From: Stachybotrys elegans
Taxonomy: Eukaryota > Ascomycota > Sordariomycetes > Hypocreales > Stachybotryaceae
Assembly: GCA_020746835.1 (NCBI GenBank)
Contig: JAGPNK010000004.1
Span: forward strand, 682,001-746,000
Direction of reading: 5' to 3'
DNA length: 64,000 nucleotides
Below, piece after piece: positions 23,747-35,126 of the stretch; the stretch's first letter is position 1, and every line of letters starts with the position of its first letter. The notes below the pieces were generated by a model that worked only from the letters and a program-made list of their open reading frames with translations, did no database searches and had not been told where the DNA came from. Both the position numbers and the translations under genes were made by a program.

Positions 23747-24342
23747 TTGATACAGCTTGTTGCGCTCTCGTTTCTGGAATCAGGTTATGTTACCTTGCCC
23801 TCACGAGGAGCCCCAGGAGGTAAAGCAAGTGGGTAAGGTTCTGGGGAATTGCATGGCCAGTCTATGCGAGATCTGGCTGCTCTGGCTGCAACGGCGGCGC
23901 TCTCCGAGGTAAGAGGTGGCTGAATCATTTCTTTGGACGGTCGAGGGGATAATCCATTTTCGTCATAGACATTGGGTGACGTGGCATTACACCCCTATCT
24001 GCAGCTCAAGTTGCTAATTGGCTGCTCTGGCAAATTCCTTCTCAACACATTATACGCCTTATCCTCTTATCTCTACCAATTGGTGGATGTGTCGAGTGTG
24101 GTTGCATGTGGTGTGGTACTTTAACACGCGGGGTAGTATCAGCTCCCCACTTTATGCTGACGGTAGGATGCCTAGCAAGCCTAGATGCCGTCTCTTGGCA
24201 TGATGAGCTTAGCCTGACAAGCATGCGGCTCAACTGGAGCGGTTTTCAGGGTATATCGGCTCCCCTGTGGGCAGAAGGAATACGTGTCTGGCCAGCTTCC
24301 CACATCTCCCTCTTTCTCTTCACTCCGCCCCTAGCTACGGCC
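23747..24342. other. Divergent promoter between STAND gene and AsaB-like gene
   Basis: Shared upstream region of two divergently read genes. It contains TGACGTGG near 23974, a CRE/bZIP-like core. No further gene is seen. Confidence 0.45.
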
Positions 24343-25557
24343 ATGAGGACTGATTACGATATAAAGGCGATTTCAGGGCCACAGTCGGCCATCTTTTCCT
24401 ATTTCCGCTTTAATCCGGCAGTCCATGATCTGGAGAAGCCCTATGAGATCCTTATCAATCTTCCCGCAGCTGATACGAACCCCGATTCGTATAGACGTCA
24501 TAACCAAGAATTCGAAAACCATACTGTGATTGTCCAGGATGTACGGGGTCGAGAGAATGACTATACACTGGACCACAATGGCATGTGCTGGAGGATTTGG
24601 CCTGGCCCTACGGAGTGGCAAGGAATTGACGCTAGGGGAGTCAAGGACCTTGGCCATGATGGTATACAGGAGGGATATATTAAAGCCGTTGAAGATTTCA
24701 TTAGGCAAGAACTCGAGCGGCAGGACGGAATGAAACCTGACATCGTCAAGGTGTTTGACTGGCGAGTGAGTTGCCAACACCTGCTAACTCAAATTGAGTC
24801 TCATGATCAAAGCTGACAGTTATACGGCACTTGACTAAAGCTTCGGGTTAGCATGGACATCAAAGAGTTTGAAACACGGACCATCAACCTCGACGACGGC
24901 CTTGACGCCATGATCCCAGTCACACATCCCCATGTGGGCAAGTCTAACCCAATCGTGGCCGGGTGCAGTGTGAGACATGCTAACATAACTCTTACTGTAC
25001 ATAGATCAGAGCGCTGATGGAGCGGTAACTAGAGTCCGTGTACACATGGGTGATGAAGCGGACAAATTGCTGGAGAGGAGATTTCGTATCATAAAGTAAG
25101 CAGACACCGGCAACCCTCCGTGTTTTTCATGATTTAGAGCACCCAACTCTAATTGAATAATTATAGCGTGTGGAAGCCTTTGCACACAGTACGAAATTGG
25201 CCGCTGGCCATTTGCGATTCGAGTACGGTGCGGCCGCAAGATCTGATACCCGCTGACTTGGTACGACGCAAGTACGTTGGTGAGACGTATTATTCTACTT
25301 TCAACTCCGAGCACCAATGGTACTACCTCTCGGGCCAGAAGGCCAATGAAGTAACCATGCTCAAGATTTACGACTCCAATGAAAATATTGCTGCACGGTG
25401 TAATAAGACCAACCCTGACTCAGTACTGGCAGATAATATTACTAACTATTCTGCTACAGTCAGCCTACACAGTTCATTCCAACCAGACGGTTTTAGTGAC
25501 CGAGATATTCGGGAGAGTATGGAAGTAAGGGCGCTAGTATTTGACGCAGCAGAGTAG
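24343..25557 (+). CDS. AsaB/GA4-desaturase/CmcJ-like oxygenase, with a GC-AG intron
   Basis: Putative hydroxylase/desaturase of the fungal group that includes AsaB and the gibberellin GA4 desaturase, related to CmcJ; members act in secondary metabolism. Exons are 24343-24765, 24841-24937, 25005-25095 and 25167-25557 (1002 bases, 333 residues). Intron 2 starts GCAAGT, not GT. Only this junction joins THPHV to DQSADGAVTRV and restores the HxD motif (HVD) that is conserved in its relative at 31.5 kb (VHID). The other introns are GT-AG. Shared blocks include RIINVWKPL, then GETYYSTFNSEHQWYY and SMEVRALVFDAAE at the C-terminus. HxD suggests a metal site, which is inference. It is divergent from the STAND gene. 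It neighbours a broken O-methyltransferase, so its pathway may be partly lost. Confidence 0.82.
24938..25004 (+). other. GC-AG intron in the AsaB-like gene
   Basis: Intron 2 of the AsaB-like gene begins GCAAGT and ends ACATAG. No GT donor nearby gives an open frame that keeps the conserved HVDQS. The donor context (AAGT after GC) matches the strong consensus seen in GC-AG introns. Confidence 0.7.
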
Positions 25558-25888
25558 AGGAGGCCCCCTCTGACGATAAAGACGATATCAGATCAGTAGA
25601 TGACAATTGGCTAGTTTTACTATGATAAGCATAAGACAATTATGGACATATAAGTCTCGTGGTAAGCCCCATATGCCTCTGAGTGACCAGTTGGATAGAT
25701 AGGCTTGTGAATCGCATTTGTTAGTGGTGGGGTTATAACAGGTGCCATTCGTGGAATCCATATCTATCCCACGCATGATGCGGGGTCATCGAGATCAGAT
25801 GTCATTCACATGTCACTGTACTTATCGCAGCTGAAAGCAAGGGTTTATTTTGCCATTCAAATGTTGAGCCGCTTGCCTCCCTGGATTT

Positions 25889-25903
25889 GGGGGGGGGGGG
25901 GGG
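25889..25903. repeat. G15 homopolymer
   Basis: Fifteen consecutive G, 58 bases upstream of a TATA box; like the C15 tract near 11.56 kb it sits in a promoter. Confidence 0.9.
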
Positions 25904-25960
25904 CTCCCACACCTCAATATGGATGATCACTTGTCAGCATTGATGGCATGGATCGTTTGT

Positions 25961-25968
25961 TATAAAAG
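25961..25968 (+). promoter_or_regulatory. TATA box before the 68-residue ORF
   Basis: TATAAAAG, 143 bases upstream of the ATG at 26111, followed by a pyrimidine-rich stretch (CTCTCTGTCTTTTC). A textbook core promoter arrangement. Confidence 0.5.
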
Positions 25969-26110
25969 GCTGCTCCTGCATTCTATACGCCGAATTGAAC
26001 TCTCTGTCTTTTCTCATCAATGCTTCCTTGCCTACAACACCAACTGAACCTCCTTACATTTCTCAGGATCAATCCTCCTCACCTCGCTTCCATTTCTCTC
26101 CCACGTCGAC

Positions 26111-26317
26111 ATGGATCCTCTCCACGATCAGTGTGTCATTAAGCCAAGACAATTCGACAAGGTCACGCTTCCCAAGGACCAGGCGCCCCGCCCGGTGACC
26201 CTTGTGCAACCCTGGATGGCTTACATTGACCAAATCAAGTCTGAGTCTAAGGCAAACATCAAGGGTGATTTTTACAAGCCTAGCGAGGGCTTTAATGATC
26301 ACTCAGTGGCTGCGTAG
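26111..26317 (+). CDS. Short ORF of 68 residues, possibly a truncated gene
   Basis: Starts MDPLHDQCVIKPRQFDKV and ends in a TAG at 26315-26317. It is preceded by a good TATA box and C/T-rich leader, which is why it is listed. Composition is hydrophilic with no signal peptide, helix pair or known motif. It could be a genuine small protein. It could also be the first exon of a gene whose remainder has been lost, since the next kilobase shows no continuation and the O-methyltransferase downstream is itself broken. I do not recognise it. Confidence 0.4.
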   Translation: MDPLHDQCVIKPRQFDKVTLPKDQAPRPVTLVQPWMAYIDQIKSESKANIKGDFYKPSEGFNDHSVAA

Positions 26318-27236
26318 TATCCCATGCCCCATGCTGGCCAAGTTCATAAGACTATGGGTAGACTAAAATGAGGGGGGAGATGTTCATGCCCGCTGCCACT
26401 GGCTATCTACTTGTTTCGATATCCTTGCTGTCTGCGATAACAGCTGATGTGCCATGCGGCATCCGTGAGATGAGGGGGAAAGCAGTACACCACTTCGGCC
26501 AGTTAATTGCCAGCCTTGCTTTAGATGCCTTCTCGATATGGGATACAATTCGTGGAATAGCGAAGTGCATAACCTCGAGTCTGACGCACCGCATGGAGAG
26601 GTACAAGGAGCCTTGACGTGTGACAAAATCTAGGTTACTAGCAAGCCTCACTCAAGGTAAGCCTCACTTCTACCCCTCTTTCAAGCTCCTCGGCTTATCT
26701 TTGGCACGCGCGCGTGCTTGGCATAGACAGAGCATTAACTGGCCTTTCTAAGGCAGCTACGAAGTCAGCTTTGCATGCGTTATCTAGAAGATGATGGGTA
26801 ATTCGGTGGGCATCGCGGCACGTACATTATCCCGATCTCGGGGCTGCCGCTCATCGGTCTCGGTATGAGCCATCTCGATCCTGGTGCATTGGCCTTGGTA
26901 CGTCCAGCACCTATAGGCAGCCTCGATAGAGCATTTCTAAGGGCTAGAGATAGGCCAATGAATGATGTATATATACATTGAGAGGCCGGTATTCGAGTAA
27001 TATATCCCTTGGCTTTGTACGTAGGCTTCGGTGTACCTAGCGTCGCGGCTGCTGTTACCACACTATTCTATGACTTGGCCACGAGGTAAAGCTAGCAAAC
27101 GATCCCTACATCATCTGACTTCATTCTAGCCCTTTGAGCAACTGGGCAACCATCACCAGTTATATAGGCAATCATTGCTTTGGCTGCTTAGACCAGTACT
27201 TCTGTTGCTCAATTAAAAGAACATTTTTAAGCTCAA
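26318..27236. other. Intergenic, possible unrecognised relic
   Basis: A plus-strand frame near 26800-26960 reads GGHRGTYIIPISGLPLIGLG and DPGALALVRPAPIGSL and is broken by stops. It looks like eroded protein sequence, but I cannot name it. A perfect 14-bp palindrome GCACGCGCGCGTGC lies at 26704-26717. Confidence 0.35.
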
Positions 27237-28273
27237 GTGGTTCTGCCGCCCTCATTTGACGAGAATAGCCCACATAAGCTTCCAGACGATGTGGCACCTC
27301 TTCGGGACGCTGTCCTTGACGCAACTGCTGAGCTTCACGAGCTACTCCTGGACCCTCCAATGCTTATATTCAAGTTTGCTTCTGCATATTTATTACCTAG
27401 TCCGGTTTTACTCTATATGCTCAGTAATACTTCAAGATCTTGGGTATGGTTAGCATTGATGCTATCAGGCGTTGTCACGTCGTGGAGATAGTTCCTCTTG
27501 GAGGCCAGATCTCATTCAAAGAGATTGCTGAGAAGTCAGGTCTAGACAACGGACTTGTTAGACGTCTACTCAGGCATGGTATGGCTATGCGTATCCTGGG
27601 AGAACCAGAGCCTGGGATGGTGGTGCACACCAAGATTTCCAAGTTTCTATCTACCCCATATATCAATGCTTGGGCTAGTTTCGAAGGCAGAGATACCTGG
27701 CCGGCTGCAACTAGGGTAAGCATGCCCAATGCCAGTCCCGGGCCACGCGGCCGAGCATATCTCTAAGGACTATGATTGGGCTTCCCTGGGAACTGGCAAG
27801 ATAGTTCAGATTGGTGGAGGTAGAGGTCAAGCTGCCCTGGAGCTCGCCAATAATTTTGGACACACAAGCTACTCGTTCAGGACATGGGAATGATCGTTGG
27901 AGTTGCAGAGGCCGGTGTCCCCGACCATCTAAAAGGACGTGTTGGGTTTATGAATCACGATCTCTTCGAACCACAGACGGTGCTGGCGGATGTCTACTTG
28001 TTCCGCATGGTTCTTTGCAACTGGTGCGATAACTACGCTGCCAAAATCTTGAAAGCACAGATACCGGCACTGCGACCTGGACCAGAGGTCTTCGTTCAGG
28101 ATGCTTGCATGCCGGAGCCAGATGCTGTCCCATTGTGGCGCGAGAGGTACCTGGATGAATGGAAAGCTCTGCTAGCAATGACGGATGAACGATTCGTGCT
28201 TCATCAGGTTTTTGTGCCCAAGAACTCCTTGCTGACAATCTTGGAAATCCACTGGGAGGAGCGGGATATTTAA
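27237..28273 (+). pseudogene. Broken family 2 O-methyltransferase (COMT-like)
   Basis: Remnant of a SAM-dependent O-methyltransferase of the plant-COMT/fungal secondary metabolism type. About 27440-27715 encodes the winged-helix dimerisation part (ISFKEIAEKSGLDNGLVRRL, then LLRHGMAMRILGEPEPG). The frame then jumps, with about 80 residues missing, to DYDWASLGTGKIVQIGGGRG, the SAM-binding glycine loop near 27770-27830. At about 27862-27868 a frameshift separates ELANNFGHT from LLVQDMGMIVGVAEAG. The second frame then carries ADVYLFRMVLCNWCDNYA and LRPGPEVFVQDACMPEP to a stop at 28273, with another deletion of about 20 residues after LWRERYL. One frameshift and two deletions mean it cannot make a normal enzyme. 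It lies between the two AsaB-like genes. Confidence 0.8.
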
Positions 28274-29184
28274 GCACAGGACTGACGGACTCTCTGTCAG
28301 AATTGTTGGGGGAATTGGTGGTTAATGATGTAGAGGTTAAAACTGTGAAGCCCACGGTGGTGCGGGCCTTGGCAGAACTCTCCCCTTGAGTTATGTTCAG
28401 GACTCTGAATCTCTTCCTCCGAGTACTCTGCTATGACAATCATGCTGTAGCGGCAAGCTTGCTTACTGAATGGGATCAAGGGAGATAGATGCCGGGGGAG
28501 GTACAATGATGTCTTGCAGCAGCCTATCTCAGCAAATAAATGTAACGGAATTTGAAGAGGATGAGAGACGCCTTACAGAGCCAGAGGGGCGCCTTCAGGG
28601 GTCTTCATAGAAGTCCTAAAGAACCCAGCATCCAGAAGCTACTCATGCATGACTAGATTTAGTTGAATCCCGTACAAGGCAAGGAATCCGATAAGGTTCA
28701 AAGGAGAGGAGGCGCAGGAATATATCTGGGAAATCTAGAGGTGCCTAGGGCAGAAGCATGATATTACTGCAAGGCCACAAGAGCCCCGCCATTGGCTATC
28801 GAGTTAACCGGTTATAACCTCATGAGTTCTGGTCTATTTTTAGCCCTGCATTTGTTTTAGCCCTGCCGCATCTGCCATTCACTTTCAACGATGGCCAATT
28901 CCCACCACGTGCTGTATGAGCATCGCGATAAAGGCTGCCTGCTTATCTTGTCCGCAGAAAGTTAAAAGTGTCCGATCCTTATTAATCCTGCCTGTCTCAG
29001 ATTGTGTTGGTAATCTGACTTTGATATGCGATGACGTGACATGGCTGCGCTGTCGCGCCATCCTCGCAATCAGGGGCCAGTATGGCGTACGCATTCAGCG
29101 TGACGTCGCATCAGCTGTGCGGTCGGTGCCTCGCTACATGTCAAAAGGAGCTTGCGGGCCAAGCCATGCACACGATAATCTCCC
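28274..29184. other. Intergenic, promoter side of the permease
   Basis: No gene recognised. A 179-codon plus-strand frame (28916-29455) overlaps the permease start in another frame and has no domain. Confidence 0.5.
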
Positions 29185-30958
29185 ATGCCGAAAATGGACT
29201 ACATCGGGACCATGCGAAGCGCCTCGGCCTCTGAGCGCTCGCCTCTTATCGAGTCGGGCAATCCGGCCTCAACCTATGACCAGAGCTCAAGCCATTCGTC
29301 TGCGATCCTTGGTTCCCCGACAGGATCTGAAGAGGGCGCGTCCGAAGCAGCAACCGCGTCGCGAGATGTCGAAGACGATGTCCTCCCCGAAACGTCCCCG
29401 CTGGGCCGGCAGCTCTCGTGGGGAAGCGCATATATCCTCGTCATGTCGCGAGTGATTGGCAGCGGCATCTTTGCTACGCCCGGCGTCATATTCCGATCCG
29501 TCGGCAGTCCGGGACTGGCCATGCTCCTCTGGATCGTCGGGCCCATAGCAGCGGCGTGCGGCCTCGCCATATCGCTCGAGTACGGCTGCATGCTCCCACG
29601 GTCGGGCGGCGAAAAGGTCTACCTCGAGTTTACATATCGGCGGCCGCGGTTCCTCGCATCGACGCTGGTGGCGATGCAGGTCGTTCTGCTCGGCTTCACG
29701 GCGAGCAACTGCGTCGTCTTTAGCCAGTACGTGCTGTTCGCGGCCGGCGTGGACGCGCCAACCGCCGCACTGCGCAAGGGTGTCGCGGTCGGTTTGCTAG
29801 CGACCATCACGGTGATCCACGGCTGTCTCCCCAAGCTTGGCGTTAGATTACAGAATAGCATTGGATGGGTCAAGATTGCAATCATGATATTCATGATCTT
29901 GTCCAGCGTCTGGGTACTGCTCTTCCGTCGCAACGGCCTCGAATCGTCTCCAACGAACGACTTGTCGTGGGACCATCTTTGGGACGGCAGCGTGTGGAAC
30001 TGGGGCATCATCTCCACGTCCTTTTTCAAGGTCTTCTATTCCTTTGCTGGCCTGGATAACGTGAACGGCGTGCTCAATGAAGTCAAAGACCCAGTTCGAA
30101 CATTGAAGTCGGTATCGACGGTCGCGCTGACATCGGCCACTGCCATGTATTTGATGATTAACCTCGCATATTTTCTCGTCGTCCCGGTCGATGAAATCAA
30201 GAAGGGCGGAGAGCTCATTGCGGCAATCTTCTTCGAGCGCGTCTTTGGTAGAGGCTTCGGGAGGACCGCCTTGCCGCTGGCAGTAGCTCTGTCGGCTGCA
30301 GGTAATGTCATGGTGGTCTCATTCACTATGGTAGGACTATTGGATACATCGTGAGGACTGACCACTGACGATAAAAGGCTCGAATAAAGCAAGAGATTGC
30401 TCGGCAAGGGTTTCTCCCATTTTCCCGGCTGCTCTCTTCAACGAAGCCATTCGGCTCTCCGCTCGGCGGATTTGTCGTTCACTTCATCCCATCGTTTCTC
30501 GTCATAGTGCTTCCTCCCTCGGCGGAGATTTACTCATTCATCTTAGAAGTTGAAGGATACCCTGCCCAGATTTTCAGTCTCTTTCTTTCTGGTGGACTGC
30601 TATGGCTTCGATACAGTCGACCTGATCTTAAGCGACCATTTAAAGCATTGACTGCCGCTGTTGTCATCAAGATTCTCCTCAGTCTAGCTCTGCTCATGGG
30701 GCCGTTCTTCCCACCTAGCGAAGCCCCTGAAAATGGCTTATTCTACGCAACCTACGCGATAGTGGGTGTTGGGATGTGAGTACATCTTTCAAGAATTGTT
30801 TTCACTTATTAACGTATGGCAGTCTGGTGGTCGGTGTTGGATACTGGTTTATATCGTCAGTGGCGTTGCCTCATCTTCTAAACTACAGGCTAGAGCAAGT
30901 CGTTGAGGTCCTCGACGACGGCACCAGCATAACAAGGATCATCAAGAAGACTGTATGA
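29185..30958 (+). CDS. LAT/APC-family amino acid permease (Mup1-like)
   Basis: Amino acid permease of the APC superfamily, closest in pattern to fungal high-affinity methionine permease or L-type transporters. Exons are 29185-30330, 30378-30775 and 30823-30958 (1680 bases, 559 residues), GT-AG, phases consistent. A polar N-terminal tail of about 80 residues is followed by about 12 hydrophobic helices. The first contains SRVIGSGIFATPG, the substrate-binding unwound segment of TM1 (consensus GSGIF). TM6 shows FFKVFYSFAGLDNVNGVLNE, typical of the LAT group. A plasma-membrane importer is expected. The exact amino acid is not predictable. A start at MDYIGTM three codons later is equally possible. 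Confidence 0.88.
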
Positions 30959-31459
30959 TAGTCGAAGTGTAGAAAGCGGACTTTTGTGTAGTCGATTGGG
31001 CCGGGCAAAGCTTATTGGGCCAGACACTGATGATACCATTGCGGAGTTGCGGCAATGGCGGATTATCAAGACACAGGGATAGATACTGATTACAATAGAC
31101 GCTACGTATTTCTAAGCCAACAGAAGGTGTGATCCATAATGGTGCGATGAGTGCAGTGATCCGTCTGATGAATCGACTGCTTGATTAGTCTGCCATGAGT
31201 GTGGTGAACCAATACGTACTACACATTCCAAAGTTCCCCTCTTTCTCTCCGCACATGACGAGTTGGGGTTGTGCGGATTATCAATCAGGCCAATTCCTGT
31301 TGGTCAATGATGGCGTGCTTGTCAGAAAGCTTGACGAAAGATTTCCATTGCTTGGATATATAGATAACGATATTCCGACCATCACTCAATACATTCATCT
31401 TCATCAATCTTGTACCCCTCTCATCGTCTAGATATTGACTATATTGCCCCAAAAGAACA
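30959..31459. other. Intergenic, promoter of the second AsaB-like gene
   Basis: No gene. A TATATAGATAA stretch near 31358 lies about 100 bases before the ATG at 31460 and may serve as a TATA element. Confidence 0.45.
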
Positions 31460-32386
31460 ATGGCAACTGTAACCATCGCTCCTGCTGTGACCCAGCACCT
31501 TTTCTCCAGCGAAACAAAGAAGGCAAATGAAGTAACTACGCTTCTCAACTACTTCAAGCCAAACGAGGATGGTAGCCCCCCAGCGCCCACCTATGTCGAT
31601 AGGCCTGAGACCTACGACCGGCCTTTTATTTCTCACGAAGTAGCCATTCACGACATTCGTGGCGAAGAAGACCGCTATAGTCTGGATGGCCAGGGGTTCC
31701 AAATCGTGTCCCGGCCCGCAACCGAACGGGAGTTTGTGGATGATGATGTGATCAAGTCGTCATATTATCCAGAGGTTGAACAACTCCTCAAGGACATGTG
31801 AGTGTCTTCTGGTAATATTATCTGTGAAGCACCTAACATTGCCAGCACCGGTGCCTCTCGGATCTTCATCTTTGACCACACCATCAGGAGGAAGCCTGCG
31901 GGCTCCGAAACCAGGGACAGCGCCAGCCGAGGTCCTGTTCAAAGAGTTCACATTGACCAATCCTACGATGCTGCCAAGACCCGAGTCCCGTATCACCTGC
32001 CGGATGATGCTGAGACTCTTCTCAAGGGTCGTTACCAAATCATCAATGTGTGGAGACCCATCAAGACTGTGCAGCGCGACCCGCTTGCTATTGCGGATGC
32101 ACACTCGGTCGGCGAAGACGATCTCGTCGTGACTGAGCTCATCTACCCAACACGGCGTGGCGAGACTTATGCTGTTCGATACAATGATTCCCACAAGTGG
32201 TACTATAGGTCGCAGCTGTCACCCGAGCAAGCCATTCTCATCAAGTGCTTCGACAGCAAGACGGACGGCAGGGCTCGTCGGGTCCCTCACACGGCATTTG
32301 AGGACCCTACTTCTGCTCCTGACGCGCCAGCCAGAGAAAGCATCGAGGTCAGAGCCTTGGTGTTCCATCCTGAGGATCAGGAATAG
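31460..32386 (+). CDS. AsaB/GA4-desaturase-like oxygenase (second paralogue)
   Basis: Exons 31460-31797 and 31846-32386 (879 bases, 292 residues); the GT-AG intron has a CCTAACATT branch. Its blocks match the gene at 24.3 kb: RPFISHEVAIHDIRG, the HxD motif VHIDQSYDAA, RYQIINVWRPIKTVQRDPLA, then GETYAVRYNDSHKWYY and ESIEVRALVFHPEDQ. The family is described as hydroxylase/desaturase, with AsaB of aspergillic acid biosynthesis and the Fusarium gibberellin desaturase as named members. Unlike its neighbour it needs only one intron, and no deletion is seen, so it is probably active. The two copies are too diverged in the N-terminal third to be a recent tandem duplication. Confidence 0.87.
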
Positions 32387-32608
32387 TGTCGGACTCGAAG
32401 ACATGACCAAGAACATGGCAATACAACACAGTATTGGCGGGAGAGAGATAAACGAGAGAAAGCAGTATTATGTAGTATGAATGTATTTCACCATGAACTC
32501 CGTTCCATGCAACCAGACTTTTAAGCGTACGAACGCCCCCGTGGTAAAGGCAATCCCAACCAACATCAAATAAGACAAGCCCCATCCAATGCAAAATAAC
32601 CTCCCTGT

Positions 32609-35126
32609 TTACATGCTAAACAAACCGCTCCGTCGCTTTCCAAACGGGTAGACAAACAATGCGCTAAGAAATAAACCGACTGAGATTCCAGTAGCTATCT
32701 GGATCATAGAAGCTGCAACCTCGAACACGACGTTGTTGAGGGATGCATTCTGTTCGAATCTGACTGTATCAGTGCCATAGACTGGCTGAGTAGAGTTGTT
32801 GATGAGATTTGCGGTTCGCAAACCACTCAAGAGGCCACCGGTAGACGCGAGGCCTCCCGGAACCTGCGTGAAGACGGCGGGGATGAGCGTCGCGGCCGCA
32901 ACACCGTGGCGAATTCGTGAGTGGAGGTTGGCGAGCACCCCGACGGTCAAGGCACCCAACGTGCTCGCAATCTGCGGGCTGGCGGCGAACCGAAGGCTGC
33001 TAAAGAAATTGACGACGTAGCCGGCAAAGGCGATGATGACCATGACGGGCATCTGGCGCCACTTTGCCTGGTAGAGGATGCTGATGCACACGACGAAGAA
33101 CGGCACAAAGATGAAGCCGTACAGTCCTGGAAGGGGATCCTTGCACTGCGTCGTGGACGTGGCGTGATCATCGAAGAGTCCATAGAGGGCTGATCCGATT
33201 GTGATTCCGAATCCGAGCAGGAGGGAGTAGATGATGGCGTAGACGATTCTGATGGAGCCAGGCACAATGGCCCGCGACTGCAATTCAAGCGAGGACGACA
33301 CTTATCTCAAAGTTAGCTTTCCAATCGCCCTTGGGCATATCTGATGGTAACTTACAAACCATGTAACCAGGCAAAAGCATGACAATGCCTCCCTGAGCAA
33401 GGGCCGAGAAGCAAAACAACTCTCCTCCCGCCAGACTGCCAAACGCTCTCGCGAGAAAACTGACAATGATGGTGGCCGTGACCTCGAAGACGTTGCTGTA
33501 AAAGCTCGACTGCGCTGCTACAATGAGCTGCAGCAGGCCGACAAGGCAGCCCAGGCAGAAGCAGATGGGCAGGTCGATCAAGCGAGCGCGGAAGGAGAAA
33601 GGCGCGGCCGTGAGGCTCGTCAGGCCAAAGGCCAGCACGCGCAGCCAGGGGTGGAACTTGTCCTTCTTCTCCATGAGGGCGTCGAGCTGCTTGGTGGCCT
33701 CCTCGACGCCCATGACGTCGTGCATGACCTCCTTGTAGATGCGGTGGACGTCCATGAGCTTGCCGAGGTCGATGCCCTGCGCGAGGCGGACAATCTTGAC
33801 CTCGGTCGTGTGCGTCGTCCTGTCGTCAAAGGAGATGATCATGCAGCCGGGCAGGTAGAGGAACTGGCCGTCAATCTCGAGGACGCGCGCCGTCATGCTG
33901 AGGTACTCCTCGAGGCGGTGCGTCGGCGCGCCGTACAGCATCAGCGCCCTGCACAGCTTGATGATGAAGTCCTGCCGCGCCAGGGTGCCCGCGATGTGCA
34001 CCGTGATGCGCGCCTCGTCGCTCTGCCACAGGGCGCTGAGGCGCGACTGGCTGCCGTTGCGCCGGTGCTTGGCCTTGGCGGCGTTCTTCTTGTCGTCGCT
34101 GGGGGAGGGCGCGCTGGGGTTGGCGAGGCGGGCGGAAGCCTCGATGAGGTTGGCGAGGGTGTCCTGGGATCGGTTCTGCTCGTACCACTTGCGGCGGTTG
34201 GGCGTCGTGGCGCCGCTGGCCGTGCCGCTCTGGGGAGTGCGCCCGCCGTTGCTTGACATGGAGTGTCTCCTGCGGCCGTTGGCAAAGGAGTCGGGGGAGG
34301 GCTTGTACAACTTCAGGAGCTGGGACAGAACACTTCCTCGGTAGTGCTCGGGCGCGGGGACATTGTAGACGCCATCGTAGGTGCCGCGATGCCTCTCGCT
34401 AGGCTTGCCGAGACCCTCCTCTTCATCCGTGGTCGTCTCGTCCTGTGGTGGGGAGCTTTGGGGGTGCCCGGATGTTTGCATCCTCCAAGTATGTGCCCGC
34501 ACCAGCTTCTGAGCTTCCAGGCTGAGCCCCTGGGTGTCCTCGGCGTTGCTCGTCGACTGCGGTTGCTGAGCAGCGGTGCCATCCGTGTTCAAATCAAGAA
34601 GGGGGATGCCAGAATCCTGCACGAGGGCCGGGGTGCTACGGCTGCTCTCGCTCCCGCTCTCAATGGCGAAGGAGTCGATGGATGATGCCCTCGACCTCGA
34701 GGTGGGAGAGTCTCGCTTCACTTTGTCTGCCACGACCTGGGCGCGCGCCTTTGCCGCAGCCGCCGCGGACTGGGCAGCCTGGGATTCGGTTTCGTCATTT
34801 TCCTCGACGTCCTTTAGGGTTGTGACGGAGTTTGCCGAGCTGCCACGGAGGATCGAGGGTCGGGGTCGAGAGGGTGAGAGGGTTTGCGCCGCATCCGTCA
34901 CTCTTGGCGATCTTGGGGGAGTGCTGACAATGGGTGGTTTGGTAGCTGCTGCATTGCTATTGAACCGCACACGGCCTTTTTCCTTTGCGGTCTGAGCCGG
35001 TTCAGGCTTCACTACCGTCTCAACGGGTTCAGTCGTCTTGATAGACGGGGAGGATGCGGATGAGGAGGAGGAGGAGGAGGAGGAGGAGGAGGAGGAGTCG
35101 GGATCGTCCTCGGCACTTCCCTCCAT
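32609..35126 (-). CDS. ThrE/DUF1212 family membrane exporter (Prm10-like)
   Basis: Exons 33356-35126 and 32609-33300 (2463 bases, 820 residues) with one 55-base GT-AG intron that joins GYMV to LSSSLELQSRAIV. The first 400 residues are low-complexity and polar. They open with a Ser run encoded by a (GAG)12 microsatellite on the plus strand and contain many SP/TP sites, so regulation by phosphorylation is plausible. The conserved ThrE/DUF1212 domain follows (LCRALMLYGAPTHRLEEYL, DRTTHTTEVKIVRLAQGIDL), then about ten hydrophobic helices in two blocks, as in ThrE_2 proteins. Bacterial ThrE exports threonine and serine. The fungal relatives, including yeast pheromone-regulated Prm10, have no settled substrate. 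Likely a vacuolar or plasma-membrane transporter. Confidence 0.87.
35062..35097. repeat. (GAG)12 microsatellite coding a serine run
   Basis: Twelve GAG units on the plus strand, read as TCC serine codons in the minus-strand ThrE gene near its N-terminus. Length changes by whole units would alter only the Ser run. Confidence 0.9.

Larger units (their letters stand above)
25558..26110. other. Intergenic with G15 tract and promoter of a short ORF
   Basis: A run of 15 G lies at 25889-25903. A TATA box at 25961-25968 is followed by a C/T-rich leader up to 26110, the layout of an active fungal promoter. No other gene. Confidence 0.55.

Noticed and set aside
26704..26717. Perfect 14-bp palindrome GCACGCGCGCGTGC as a binding site
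   Set aside because: Isolated, in a region without an intact gene; alternating GC sequence can arise by chance, so only noted.
33651..34256. Plus-strand 201-codon open frame
   Set aside because: Antisense shadow of the ThrE-like gene with no domain.
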